From: Planctomycetota bacterium
GTDB lineage: Bacteria; Planctomycetota; UBA8108; JACQVS01
Direction of reading: 5' to 3'
NCBI GenBank assembly: GCA_028280485.1
Contig: JANQLS010000036.1
Span: 1-64,000 of the forward strand
DNA: 64,000 nucleotides
Positions 18,486-28,600 of this stretch are shown piece after piece. The notes under the pieces are model-generated. The model was given only the letters and a program-made list of their open reading frames with translations. It did not search any database and had not been told where the DNA came from. Each line of letters begins with the position of its first letter. Within the stretch, counting starts at the first letter, position 1. Made by a program: the position numbers and the translations under genes.

Positions 18486-21194
18486 TTATTTAGATATAAA
18501 AACTTGGTGTCCGGACGAAAATAAAGTAAAGAATTTGGCCAAAACATCTAAGGCCCCATCGTTGTTGAAATCTAAAAATACGGACCCCGCTTCTCTGCCA
18601 AACCCACCCTCAATTGGCCAAAAAGTTCCATCCCCTTTACCTAAATGGATTGCAAAGGCGCCTCCCCAATGAGTTGAAATTAAATCTATTTTTTCATCCC
18701 CATCAAAGTCTAAAATCTTAGTGATGTAATATCCCTCCAATTTTTGTTCCAGTTGATTGAATGTTCCATCCCCTTCGTTCATAAAAATGATAGAACCACC
18801 ATCCGTTCTAATTACAAAATCAGGGTGTCTATCATGGTTGAGGTCCCCAAATTCTACTCGATCAACTTGCTCAGGAAGAGGGGTTGTTTTTAAGGATTCG
18901 AATTTATTATTAGTATCCCCCAATAGCACATCGAAGCTATTATTTGGCTCGTTGTAGATTAAAAAATCTGGATAATTGTCAAAGTTAACATCTTTTATAT
19001 CGATCAATGTAGAATGCGAGAAATTAACTTTGGGGAGTGTGATTGTTCGTTCTTCATCAAACTGGAGATCTTCGAGACCAAAATAAATTGAAACGAAGCC
19101 TGAACGGGAATATGAAACAGTTAAGTCATAAATCCCATCACCATTGAGATCATTAACAAAGAGATTATTCGGTCGATCACCAACTGAAATTGTTGGTAGT
19201 TCTTTAAATGTGCGATCTTCTTTTCCCAATAAAATTAAAAGTTCTGCTCTACGGTTTTGGTCTGATCTTGAATCTAAAAGTATTAAATCGTTTAACCCAT
19301 CAAAATTAATATCATGGATCCTTATCTGCACTAAATCAAAATTATGTGGTAAGGATAAGATTAATTCTTCTGAAGAATCTTCATTACAATAGTCATAGCG
19401 CACTACAAGCTCAGAGGAAGTACCGCCTCTTGCAACAAAATCAATAAGGTTATTTTGATCGACATCATAGAACAAGGAGGGGGAACCTGTATTTCCGTTA
19501 TAGCAAAGTTCTTGATTCCCATAGCTCTGGTTTTCGTCTGGAGTCAAGATTGAAATATTACCTGATCCAGAATTGGCGACAATGATTTCTAATCCGCTTT
19601 TATCAAATAAATTGGCGGCAGTTATGTTTTGTGGCATGAACCCAACATAGTGTTCGAGTTCTTTTTTAAAATTATTGTGTTCGTTTCCAAAGTAGAGTGA
19701 TGCAGATTTTTTTCTTGAGTTGGTCACTAAAATATCTAAGTTGCCGTCCAGATTATAATCATGGAACGATTCTTTGGTTATAGGTACGTCAGAGACCAGG
19801 GTATTGATCGTTTCAAAATTTCTTTTTCCGTCCCCATAGAGTGAAAAGATGGTCTGGGTGAGCACCTCGAAACTTTTTAGTATAAGATCAAGGTTTCCAT
19901 CTCTGTTTAAATCTTTTAAATGGATAGCCGTTAGCCAATTATCTACGTTCACCTCGATAATGTTGGAAAGATTAAAAGTTAAATCTTGGCCTCCGAGATA
20001 GACAAAAAGTTTTTCTGCATTCCTGCTATAAAAAACCAGGTCAGTTACAGTGTCGTTATTGATATCTCCTGAAGTTATCAATGAAAACTGTTCTCCGACT
20101 TCAGTGCATGGAATCTCTTCAAATTCACCTGAGCTATTCCCCTCTAGAAGTGAGTAACCAAATGAGCATCCGATGTAGGCTCCATCAATATTTCCATCAT
20201 TATTTAAATCTGAAAATTCAATTTGGTTATTGTTACTGCTGGTTAAATCTAATTCTTGTAAGAAATTAAATTGCCCCTTTCCGTCTCCAAGAAATGATTG
20301 AATTCCCCCGTGTTGCGTGTTTTCGAGAATCACGTCTAAGAAGCTATCTTTGTTAAGATCTAAGAGATGGATTTTCTTGGGAAGGAAAGAGGTGTGTTTG
20401 AAGGTTTTTGCTGTCGCTAAAGATCCATTCCCTTCATTTAATAGTAATGAGAATGTTCTATCCTCTTCATTAGCAGTAATAATATCTATATCACCATCAT
20501 TATCAATGTCACCGGTTGCAATGCTCGAAGTGCCTAGGCCCGTTTGATAGAGCGTTTTCCGGAAGTGAAATCCACCCCCTTTCTCTAAGGTGAAATTTCC
20601 TAGGTCGATGTTTCTCTCTCGCTCAGTGGAGAAATCAAAAAATCTTTTAGTGTAAAGCTCCCCTTGTACTTCCGACCTGACTAGGATCGCAAACGGTTTA
20701 TTTTCCTGCACCAATCCTTGTCCTGAGAAAACTCCATCGGAAGTCGCTTCAGTTACGAATTTTCCAGCTGCATATAATTTAAATTTTGTTGCGGGTAAGT
20801 CACTTGGAAGGGAAGCCTGTCCTTTAATTGTGACGGTAAGTTTTGGTTCACATGAATCGTAAAGTGAACAACCAAGTGAATCGGTAGTCCGATCGACGCC
20901 ACAAATGAACGGGCCTGGGGGTTCTAAGATTAAGCCACCAATAAAAAGATAATGAAGAATCGTAATAGGGTCTGAAACATCGAGTTTTCCGTCATCATTA
21001 GCATCGGCAGCATCTTGGCAATGGATTTCACCCTCTCCTAAGTAAAGGAAACTCAAATTCAAAATGGAGTCAGAGATATCAACTTTGCCATTGATATTGG
21101 AGTCGCCTCTTCTAAATTGTTCTTGAGAGTAAGCTGAAAGATTCGAAAGAAAAATAATGGAGATTATAAGAACTAAAAATTTGATTCGAAACAT
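18486..21194 (-). CDS. Secreted FG-GAP/VCBS-repeat protein with N-terminal dockerin-like module
   Basis: The protein has about 902 residues from the ATG at 21194. That start was chosen because MFRIKFLVLIISIIFLSNLSAYS is a signal peptide; the frame stays open for 29 more codons upstream. Directly after the signal peptide comes a double EF-hand dockerin-like module (FRRGDSNINGKVDISD ... DANDDGKLDVSDP) with tail ICGVDRTTDSLGC. The rest is a run of FG-GAP/VCBS-type repeats with calcium loops such as DIDNDGDIDI, DLNKDSFLDV, DLNNDGNIDG and DLNGDGIYDL, expected to fold as a beta-propeller. Role: probably extracellular binding or adhesion. The tag is at the opposite end from its position in the other proteins here. 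Confidence 0.85.
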   Translation of the reverse strand: MFRIKFLVLIISIIFLSNLSAYSQEQFRRGDSNINGKVDISDSILNLSFLYLGEGEIHCQDAADANDDGKLDVSDPITILHYLFIGGLILEPPGPFICGVDRTTDSLGCSLYDSCEPKLTVTIKGQASLPSDLPATKFKLYAAGKFVTEATSDGVFSGQGLVQENKPFAILVRSEVQGELYTKRFFDFSTERERNIDLGNFTLEKGGGFHFRKTLYQTGLGTSSIATGDIDNDGDIDIITANEEDRTFSLLLNEGNGSLATAKTFKHTSFLPKKIHLLDLNKDSFLDVILENTQHGGIQSFLGDGKGQFNFLQELDLTSSNNNQIEFSDLNNDGNIDGAYIGCSFGYSLLEGNSSGEFEEIPCTEVGEQFSLITSGDINNDTVTDLVFYSRNAEKLFVYLGGQDLTFNLSNIIEVNVDNWLTAIHLKDLNRDGNLDLILKSFEVLTQTIFSLYGDGKRNFETINTLVSDVPITKESFHDYNLDGNLDILVTNSRKKSASLYFGNEHNNFKKELEHYVGFMPQNITAANLFDKSGLEIIVANSGSGNISILTPDENQSYGNQELCYNGNTGSPSLFYDVDQNNLIDFVARGGTSSELVVRYDYCNEDSSEELILSLPHNFDLVQIRIHDINFDGLNDLILLDSRSDQNRRAELLILLGKEDRTFKELPTISVGDRPNNLFVNDLNGDGIYDLTVSYSRSGFVSIYFGLEDLQFDEERTITLPKVNFSHSTLIDIKDVNFDNYPDFLIYNEPNNSFDVLLGDTNNKFESLKTTPLPEQVDRVEFGDLNHDRHPDFVIRTDGGSIIFMNEGDGTFNQLEQKLEGYYITKILDFDGDEKIDLISTHWGGAFAIHLGKGDGTFWPIEGGFGREAGSVFLDFNNDGALDVLAKFFTLFSSGHQVFISK

Positions 21195-21469
21195 TTGAAT
21201 TTTTAATGAACGTAGATACCAACCGGTAGTAACCCAACTCTTAACCCGCGTTATTCCTTTTGAATCGTTGATTAAAAGCACATTATAAAATTCAGATTAC
21301 GATAATATCTTAAACTGAATTTATGTATCAGTTTACACGTTTAGCTGAGTTGGGCATATATTAAATGTCTTAATGAAGCCCAAATTAGATGTCTCCTCCT
21401 TTGAGGAAATGTCAGAGTGCATAGAATCTTTTGATATTGAATCACCTTTAATACCATATATTACACATC

Positions 21470-21502
21470 AAAAAAGGCGCAGTTTTAACCTGCGCCTTTT
21501 TT
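21470..21502. terminator. Bidirectional intrinsic terminator
   Basis: The stem GGCGCAG/CTGCGCC (21476-21482 and 21490-21496) has a 7-base loop and is flanked by A-tracts and T-tracts on both sides. It lies about 30 bases downstream of the phosphatase lipoprotein stop (minus strand). Confidence 0.88.
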
Positions 21503-21532
21503 GTAATTAGCTTCTAGTGAAACCGGAACTAA

Positions 21533-22108
21533 TTATTTATCCTTATACTTATCAATATAAATCTTAGCCCTTCGAGTATAAGCAGGAAGCTTCATGCCTA
21601 CTACTTTTGCTTCGGCTTCTGCTTCTTCGAAGCTCAATTTTGCGTCGAGTACTCGGTGAGCTAACCAAACGGCTCCTACCCGATTGGCTGAAGCGCAATG
21701 AACTAAGAGGGGACGTTTAGTGGAATCATTGAAGAGAGCCCTCGTTTTATTGAAGACTTCATCCGTGAGTTCATCAAAAGCTTTGAAGGGAATGTTGTGG
21801 TATTCCATCCCCAAGTCGGTGACGACTTTTTCTTCATCCCATCGGAGTTCGTTCGGTTTGCGTAAATTGACAACTGTCTTTATTCCGCCTTCGCTCGCAT
21901 GTTTGAAATCTTCCGCTTGGGGTTGGCTGGCTAAAAAGATTCCATCGATGGTTTGAATACGTTTGACGGATCCACATTCATAGGGCTCGAGCTTCGTTTG
22001 GATCAGTGAAACCGATTTGCTGGGCGTGGTGCAGGAACTCAAAGTTAATGATCCGAATACAACTAATCCCAAGAGTACTGAGAGAGAAAGAAAGCGTTGA
22101 GTTTTCAT
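21533..22108 (-). CDS. DUF442/protein-tyrosine-phosphatase-like lipoprotein
   Basis: This 191-residue protein has a hydrophobic N-terminus and lipobox LSSC with Cys26, so it is predicted to be membrane-anchored outside the cytoplasm. The domain begins at QTIDGIFLASQPQAEDF and TVVNLRKPNE, typical of DUF442 (the phosphatase-like part of Blh-type proteins). It contains the Cys-loop HCASANRVGAVW, which matches the C-x5-R signature of Cys-dependent phosphatases. An operator-like dyad at 22129-22149 lies just upstream and a near-identical one lies in front of the neighbouring ArsR gene. This implies control by that repressor, as known for BigR/Blh pairs involved in reactive-sulfur responses. Substrate is unknown. 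Confidence 0.82.
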   Translation of the reverse strand: MKTQRFLSLSVLLGLVVFGSLTLSSCTTPSKSVSLIQTKLEPYECGSVKRIQTIDGIFLASQPQAEDFKHASEGGIKTVVNLRKPNELRWDEEKVVTDLGMEYHNIPFKAFDELTDEVFNKTRALFNDSTKRPLLVHCASANRVGAVWLAHRVLDAKLSFEEAEAEAKVVGMKLPAYTRRAKIYIDKYKDK

Positions 22109-22128
22109 GGTGTCCTCCTTATGACAAC

Positions 22129-22149
22129 ATGTCGCAATATGACGATATG
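22129..22149. promoter_or_regulatory. Candidate ArsR operator, phosphatase-side copy
   Basis: The 21-base site ATGTCGCAATATGACGATATG matches the site upstream of the ArsR gene at 18 of 21 positions. It lies about 20 bases before the phosphatase lipoprotein start. Confidence 0.7.
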
Positions 22150-22167
22150 ATAAGTGAAAAAAATTTG

Positions 22168-22476
22168 TTAATTACCGAACCGACCTTCGATGCAAGCCAT
22201 CAACTTTTCTAGATGAGGTTCAGCGATCGAATAGTAGGTGAACTTACCTTCCTTTTCGCGGTGGAAGAAACCGCAACGTTCCATCAATCGCAAATGCTCT
22301 GATGCGAGGTTGCTAGCGATTCCACATTCTTCAGCCAATTCTCCCACGCTGTACCTTCCAGTTAATAAAAGCTGAACCATCTTGATGCGGGCGGGGTGAG
22401 CCAAAGTTTTAAGGCACTCTGCCGCCTGGTTTAAGGATTCAGGACTGAGCTGAGGGCGAGCTTTTTTAATCTTCAT
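22168..22476 (-). CDS. ArsR-family winged-helix repressor
   Basis: This 102-residue protein is a typical ArsR/SmtB winged helix: AECLKTLAHPARIKMVQLL, recognition helix SNLASEHLRLMERCG, and wing REKEGKFTYYSI. The ELCVCDL metal site of classical ArsR is absent. Cysteines occur at residues 21, 51, 68 and 95; a pair such as 21/95 could act as a thiol sensor as in BigR/SqrR, but this is inference. Candidate operators lie upstream of this gene and between it and the phosphatase gene, suggesting autoregulation and repression of the downstream gene. Confidence 0.9.
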   Translation of the reverse strand: MKIKKARPQLSPESLNQAAECLKTLAHPARIKMVQLLLTGRYSVGELAEECGIASNLASEHLRLMERCGFFHREKEGKFTYYSIAEPHLEKLMACIEGRFGN

Positions 22477-22486
22477 ACATATTAAT

Positions 22487-22507
22487 ATATCGTAATATCA
22501 CGATATG
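22487..22507. promoter_or_regulatory. Candidate ArsR operator, autoregulatory copy
   Basis: A perfect 7-base dyad ATATCGT/ACGATAT (22487-22493 and 22500-22506) with a 6-base centre lies 11 bases upstream of the ArsR start. It is nearly the same as the site at 22129-22149, in the same orientation. Confidence 0.75.
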
Positions 22508-22697
22508 TCAATCTTTCGATGGCGTTTTTATGATTGTTGTAAGTGTATATATATAAAAAGATATGAGCATCTCTTATGTTTTTGGAAATATTTTCCCACC
22601 CGAGATATCAGTCCGTGTCTCTAGATACGGAGTCTTCCTGCAGGTGTTGGGAGCAGAATATTAACAATCCGTCGAAGGACATTGGAACGAGGTCGGA

Positions 22698-25600
22698 ATG
22701 GGAAGTTTAGTAAAACCCCAAAACTCATTTAAGTCGCTCTGTTGGGTGTTGGTGGCTTGGGCTTTATCGATAGGAACCCTGTTTGCCCAAACGAGCATCA
22801 CTTCAGTCATTCCCGATACTCTACCTGCAGATGAAGGGGGTCAGATAACCCTGAGAGGAAGGGGTTTCACCTCAGTTAACCGAGTCGATGTGGGAGGTGT
22901 TCAAGCCACGGGCCTCACTGTGGTGAGCGATGCTTCTTTGCGTTTTACTGTTCCCGCCCTCGCTGATTGTCAGGGGCAAGGGGACAAAGATATCGTCCTC
23001 TTTAAGCCACGCCTGGGGGAGGTTGCCAGAGAAAACGATGGAGTCAAACTGACTTGGCCGATCGACCTTCAGTCTATCGATCCTGAAGAGGTTTCAACGA
23101 GTGGGGGAGATGTGATCAGTCTTCATGGTGAAGGGTTCAATTCTGCCACGGAAGTGATCATCGACGGTTCTCCCGTTAATCGTGTTGATGTTAATTTCAT
23201 CAGCTGTGAGCTCTTGATGGTCACGACCCCTCCGCATGATGAGACTGAGCGTCCACTCGGGATCACGGTTCGGAAAGATAATGGATCTGATAGTGATACG
23301 CTTTTAGATGCGTTGAGTTATGTCGATCCTGAGCCTTACCAGGTTCATGGTTTATCTCCAATTACGGGAGTTGCTGGAGATGAGATTTCTGTTGTTGGTA
23401 AAGGATTCAATGACTTAACCTCAATTCGCCTCCACAATTTACCCGAAGTCGATTTTACTCTTGAGTCCTTTAATGTCATCGACAATGAAAACTTAACTTT
23501 TGTCATTCCCCCTATACAACATTCTTTATCTTTTGATGTCACATTGGCGTGGGATATTCCCGGTGAAGAACTGTTCGAATCCACGAGCCCAGATTTATTG
23601 CATATCCTCGACCCCAATGTTCGAATTTTACGAATGGATCCCCGGAGAGGAAAACCAGGGATTACCGTTCAGCTCGGTGGGAATGGCTTTTTATATGTTG
23701 ATACAGTTCGGATCAGTTTGCACGATTCTGATGATCCATTTACGGATATCACCGACTTTAACCTAATCGATCCGTCTACACTCAATTTCACTTTACCCAA
23801 TCTTCCTTCCGCGAATTATGATGTTAAGGTCTTTTATCAATTTCCACCTGAGCCGGGGGCCTCTGCGCAGGCACCTTCCCTCTTTTTTATTGAGCCTCTT
23901 CATGACTTCGCAAGCTTCTCACCCGCTCAAGGTGCCCCCGGCCAGTTGATGGCACTTGAAGGAGTCGGCTTTGAAACCCTAACGCACATCGTTTTCACCT
24001 CGTTAACCGACGAAACGGTCATCGTTTCTGATTTTCAAGTTCAAAGCGATGTTCGACTCACATTCGATTTACCTGACATGTCCTCCGGTGTGTATGAAGT
24101 GAAACTCGTCTGGGAACTTGAACGAGAAGATGATGTGGATATCACTCACGCCGATACCTTCATCGTTCCCGCTCCTGATTTTACTTTTTTATCATTCAGC
24201 CCTGAAGAGGGAGAGCCTGGGACCACCGTTGAAATTTTGGGTGCAGGTTTAGAGTATGTTGAGCGAATTGTTTACACAAATCGCGATGAAGTTCAAACAG
24301 AGTTGGTTGAGTTCAGCCTCGTTGAAGGTAATCGAGCCATTCAGTTTGTTTTACCCGAAAATCTACTCGCTGGGATCTACGAAGTCAGTTTAGATTTTGT
24401 CGTTCCGGGAGTGGCGTCCGAGACCATCACACATCGTGATCCCTTCACCGTTCTCGCTCCCCCCGAACCTCTCCAAGTGAATAGTTTTTCTCCCACCATC
24501 ACTCTCTATCAGGGCGGTGAAGAGTTCATTATTTTAGGTCAAGGCTTCGAACCTGCAGATCACATTCGAGTTCAATTTGGCAATGAAACTCTTATTCTGG
24601 GAGCTGGTTTAACTCTAGTTGAACCTGGGCAGATTCGAGGAAGATTTCCTCACTTTCCAAACGCACCGACTACCGTTACACCTGATATCCTGCGAACGAT
24701 TGACGGTGAACTCGAAACAGTTCCTTCGCCCGATGCGGTGAATGTCGTGGGGCCTTTAGAAATAACGAGTGTCGTTCAGTCTCCCGATCCCTTCCCCGCA
24801 GGACCGGGTGGAGGACAAGAGATCACGATTGAAGGAGTGGCCTTCAGAGAATCTTGTACTGTTTTCATTGGTGGGGCTGAACTCATCAACATGGCAGTTC
24901 TTCCAGATGGATCCATTCAAGGGCGTGCTCCCGATCGAGATGCCGGCCAGTATTCGGTGGTCGTAAGAGATCAGGCGATCGATGGAACGAACTTGTTTGT
25001 CGAGGTTTTAAACCAAGTTACCTACGAAGCCGTTCCTGCTCCTCGAGTGACGAGAATTAATCCTTACTTCTTAACCATGAATGGAAGAACTGAAATTCAA
25101 ATTGAAGGAGAGAACTTTACTCCTACAACGAGAATCTTCTTTCAAGGGACAGGACGAAACGATCCTTTAGTAGGGGTCGAGTTTGATTTTCAAAGCTCCA
25201 GTTTGTTAACTGCAATGGCACCTATTCATAGCGTAGGCCCTGTAAACGCAATTGCAGAAAATACGGCAGGGCAAACCACGATGCCAGAAGCGGCAGAGTA
25301 CGTTTCTCCCTTCACGCCTGCACCTCAACAGGTCTACGGTACTTTAGTGAATCAAGAAGTCGAATTCAGTTGGGTGAACCCTATTGAATATGAAGTGATT
25401 CACATGTACCGAAATGGGGAGTACGTTGAAACTCTTCCAGGAGATATAACTTCTTTTAAAGATCCCGCTCAGATCACCGAAAGTTCGGCTCACTACACCA
25501 TGGTGGGTGAGCTTATCGATGGTTCGTGTTCACTGTTGAGTTTCGATATTATGAGGTTGATATGTGACCCTCCAGCCGATCATGGAACGGCGGATCGAGG

Positions 25601-28600
25601 CTCTAAAGATTTTTCTCTTCTTGGTACACACGACCCCTATGAACCACCCGAAGAAGGTCAAGGCGGTGGTGGAGCCTTAGGTTTTGCTGACTCCACCATT
25701 TCTGCAAGTAACGATATCAATCACTTTCCTTTAGTGATGCAAGCCTCTCGAGAAAGTAAGCCTCAATTCAATAAGTTTGGATCTTTCAACTATCTGATTT
25801 TACGGCCGAATCAACTCGTAAGTGGTTTTACCCTCCTCAAAGAGTCCACTAAGTTGCGTATAGAACTTCATGGAACGAAGCTTATTCCTGCAGTCGATCT
25901 TTCACTTCGAGTTCTTATTCAAAGTGTCACCGATGGAGTGGAGCGAGTGGTTGAGTTGGAGATGCCGGATGTGAGTGCTAAGATCGAACATGATTGGATG
26001 GAGTTGACTTACAATACGGAAAATCCGCCTCCCGCCCCAGGAGAGCCTACTCCCGAGCCTGGGGATCCACCCTTGCCCGCTCATGCTCCGCTACCTCCAG
26101 CAGATTATTTAGTAACAATCTATGCCGTCGGAGGTGAGTTGACTCCCCACTATACGATTTCATCCGATGCCTCCGTCGATCAGATTCTCGTTCCCGAAGT
26201 TCGTTGCCCTCCTTACCCGTTAATTCGAGTTACGGATACCACGGGAAGAAATTCAAATCCTCTGATCACGGGGATCGCCCAAGACGGTGATAGCCAAGAG
26301 TTCTTTCCCATCGAAGACCCCAATAACGTTGGTGTGCTTAATCCAACGATCTTTGCACAAATGGTTGTAGACGTTTTTGATCCCGATGGAGATCCGATTC
26401 AAGAATACGAATGGGAAATTAAGACCGTTCTTACGGGAACGGACTCGGGCGATATCTATACCACGGCGGGGAACAAGCTAACTTATCTTTTTCCCAGTTA
26501 TGGTTATTACTTGGTAAGAGTGACGGCACGTGATCAACGTTGTGGAGAATCTTCAAGATCGTTTGTAGTTAAAATCAGGCCACCCTGTGTAAGCCCACCT
26601 GCTGGCCAGAGTGCGAATTTTACCTACCCGATCCCTCAACCGAACCGCTTGCATCTCATCACGGATCTTCCCGGAAACTTAGACCAGTACAACGACGTCA
26701 TTCCTCTAAGTTTTGATTGTTTCGTCGTCGATTCCAATGGTTGTGATGGAGCTGCCGAAACGAATAGTGTTGAGTTTGCATTATTTACCGAATCTGAAGC
26801 CAACAATCCCAATGGAAGCCCTTTAACTTTACTTAACGGCTTACCCGCCAAGGTTACCGGTTGTATTCTCGGGGTCGATCCCGTTACGGGTGAAGAATTC
26901 ACCGAGTGTAATTTGGCTGATCCGGATCCGACCAAGGTCATCAACGATCCCTTCGGCGGACGTTTTTGGAGAGGTAAATTTAATGACATCCGGCATCTTC
27001 CTCCACTTGCTGGTGGAATGGAGGGAGTGTATGTGCTGATGGCTCGAGCTTCTAAAACTCCGGGATATTTCCAAAATACTCCCTCTTCGATTCAAAATTG
27101 GAATAACGGTGGCTGGGGACCTTGGACGAAAGTCAAAGTTTTCAAAGAAGGTGAAAACGGAGCGACAGCTACAGAGAATAGCGCCAACATCAATGTTTAT
27201 AACAAGCCGGCATTTTTAGATGAACATCAAGCTTATACGACGGGAAGTTTTGAACCTTCAGATCGATCGTTTCATTTCACTGTTGCTCAGGCAGCACCAG
27301 GGATAGGCGGAGTCTCTTTTCCTGATACTGAGGAGCAGAATTTAAGCGTCTTGGGTAATGAGATTCCCTTCCCAGCTCTTTCAAATGATGTGGGTCGAGC
27401 TAATCAAACAGCGTTTGTAAGTTTCAAAGATGGCTTTTGGGATTTAGACAGTCTTAAAGGAGGTGTCAATTCAACCACCTTAAGTGGGAAGATTCAGGGT
27501 GATAAAGAACTTCTCGGAGGTGGTAATGGTGGTGGGGGTTCTGATGGCCAATTCGATGCAGAAAAGCTTGAATTTGAGTACTGTGAACGAAGGCTCTTAT
27601 TTAAAGATGGCTTCAACACCATGCTCTTTAATGCGGTTCTTTATTCTGGATTTGTGGGGCCAGTCCAGGTCACGATTTCTGCGTCAGTGAGCTTTGGAGT
27701 TCAAATTTCGTTAGAAACCCAATTGGAATACGCTATTCGAGCGTTCCCCGATCCCGGTGAAGAAGTGTTCGAAGCAGATTTTTGGCTCTTGCCCGAAGCT
27801 ACTGTGAGTCTGGCTGCAGGGATTCGTGCTGATATCTTCTTTGGTGTTGCCAGTGTAGAAGCGGGTTTAAATTTGGCACTCACTTTTGGGATGCCATTTA
27901 ATATGCACGTTGATCCTAGTGGACTTTCAGTGGGTAGTGCACTGTTGATTGATATGGATATTGATTTTTATTATGAGATCTGTGTAGCTCTCATTTGTGG
28001 GGGAGGATCGGCAGATATTCATGACGATCATTGGAGTCAGACCTTTGGGCAAGGAGTGAATTCAGACACTGTACCTGACGCCTGTTTCACAAAAGAATTG
28101 ATCGTTGAGCATATCAATAAAAAACGGGCACAGAAAGCACTCGGTCCCATCGATCTGAAGGAGAGAGCTTCGCAGTTAGATATTGCGAGTTCCCCCGATG
28201 GAGAGTTCCAAGTTGCGGTTGGAGTTTTCACCGGATTATTTCTGATTCAAGGTCAAGACATTCCCATACCAAAATTCTGGGATCAAAATCCTGGTTATTT
28301 ACTCCGTGAAGCCGGCCAACCTTGGACCTGGCAACCGCGAGCGATTTCAGCCCAGGGTGAGATCGATGAATATGAACTTATCGATCCCAAGATCATCTTC
28401 TTAGACGATGATACCGTACTCTTTTCAGGTACTCGTTTCCTCGATGGAGAAGAAATATTAGAAGAGGACGATGAACTCACTCAGTTTAACAAAAACCTAT
28501 CGAAGGCCGAGGTGATCACTCGGGTGGGTCAAATCACCGAGCCAACGGAAGAGCAGCCGGTTCGTCGTATCATCTGGCAACCGGAGGTTAAAGTGACCGA

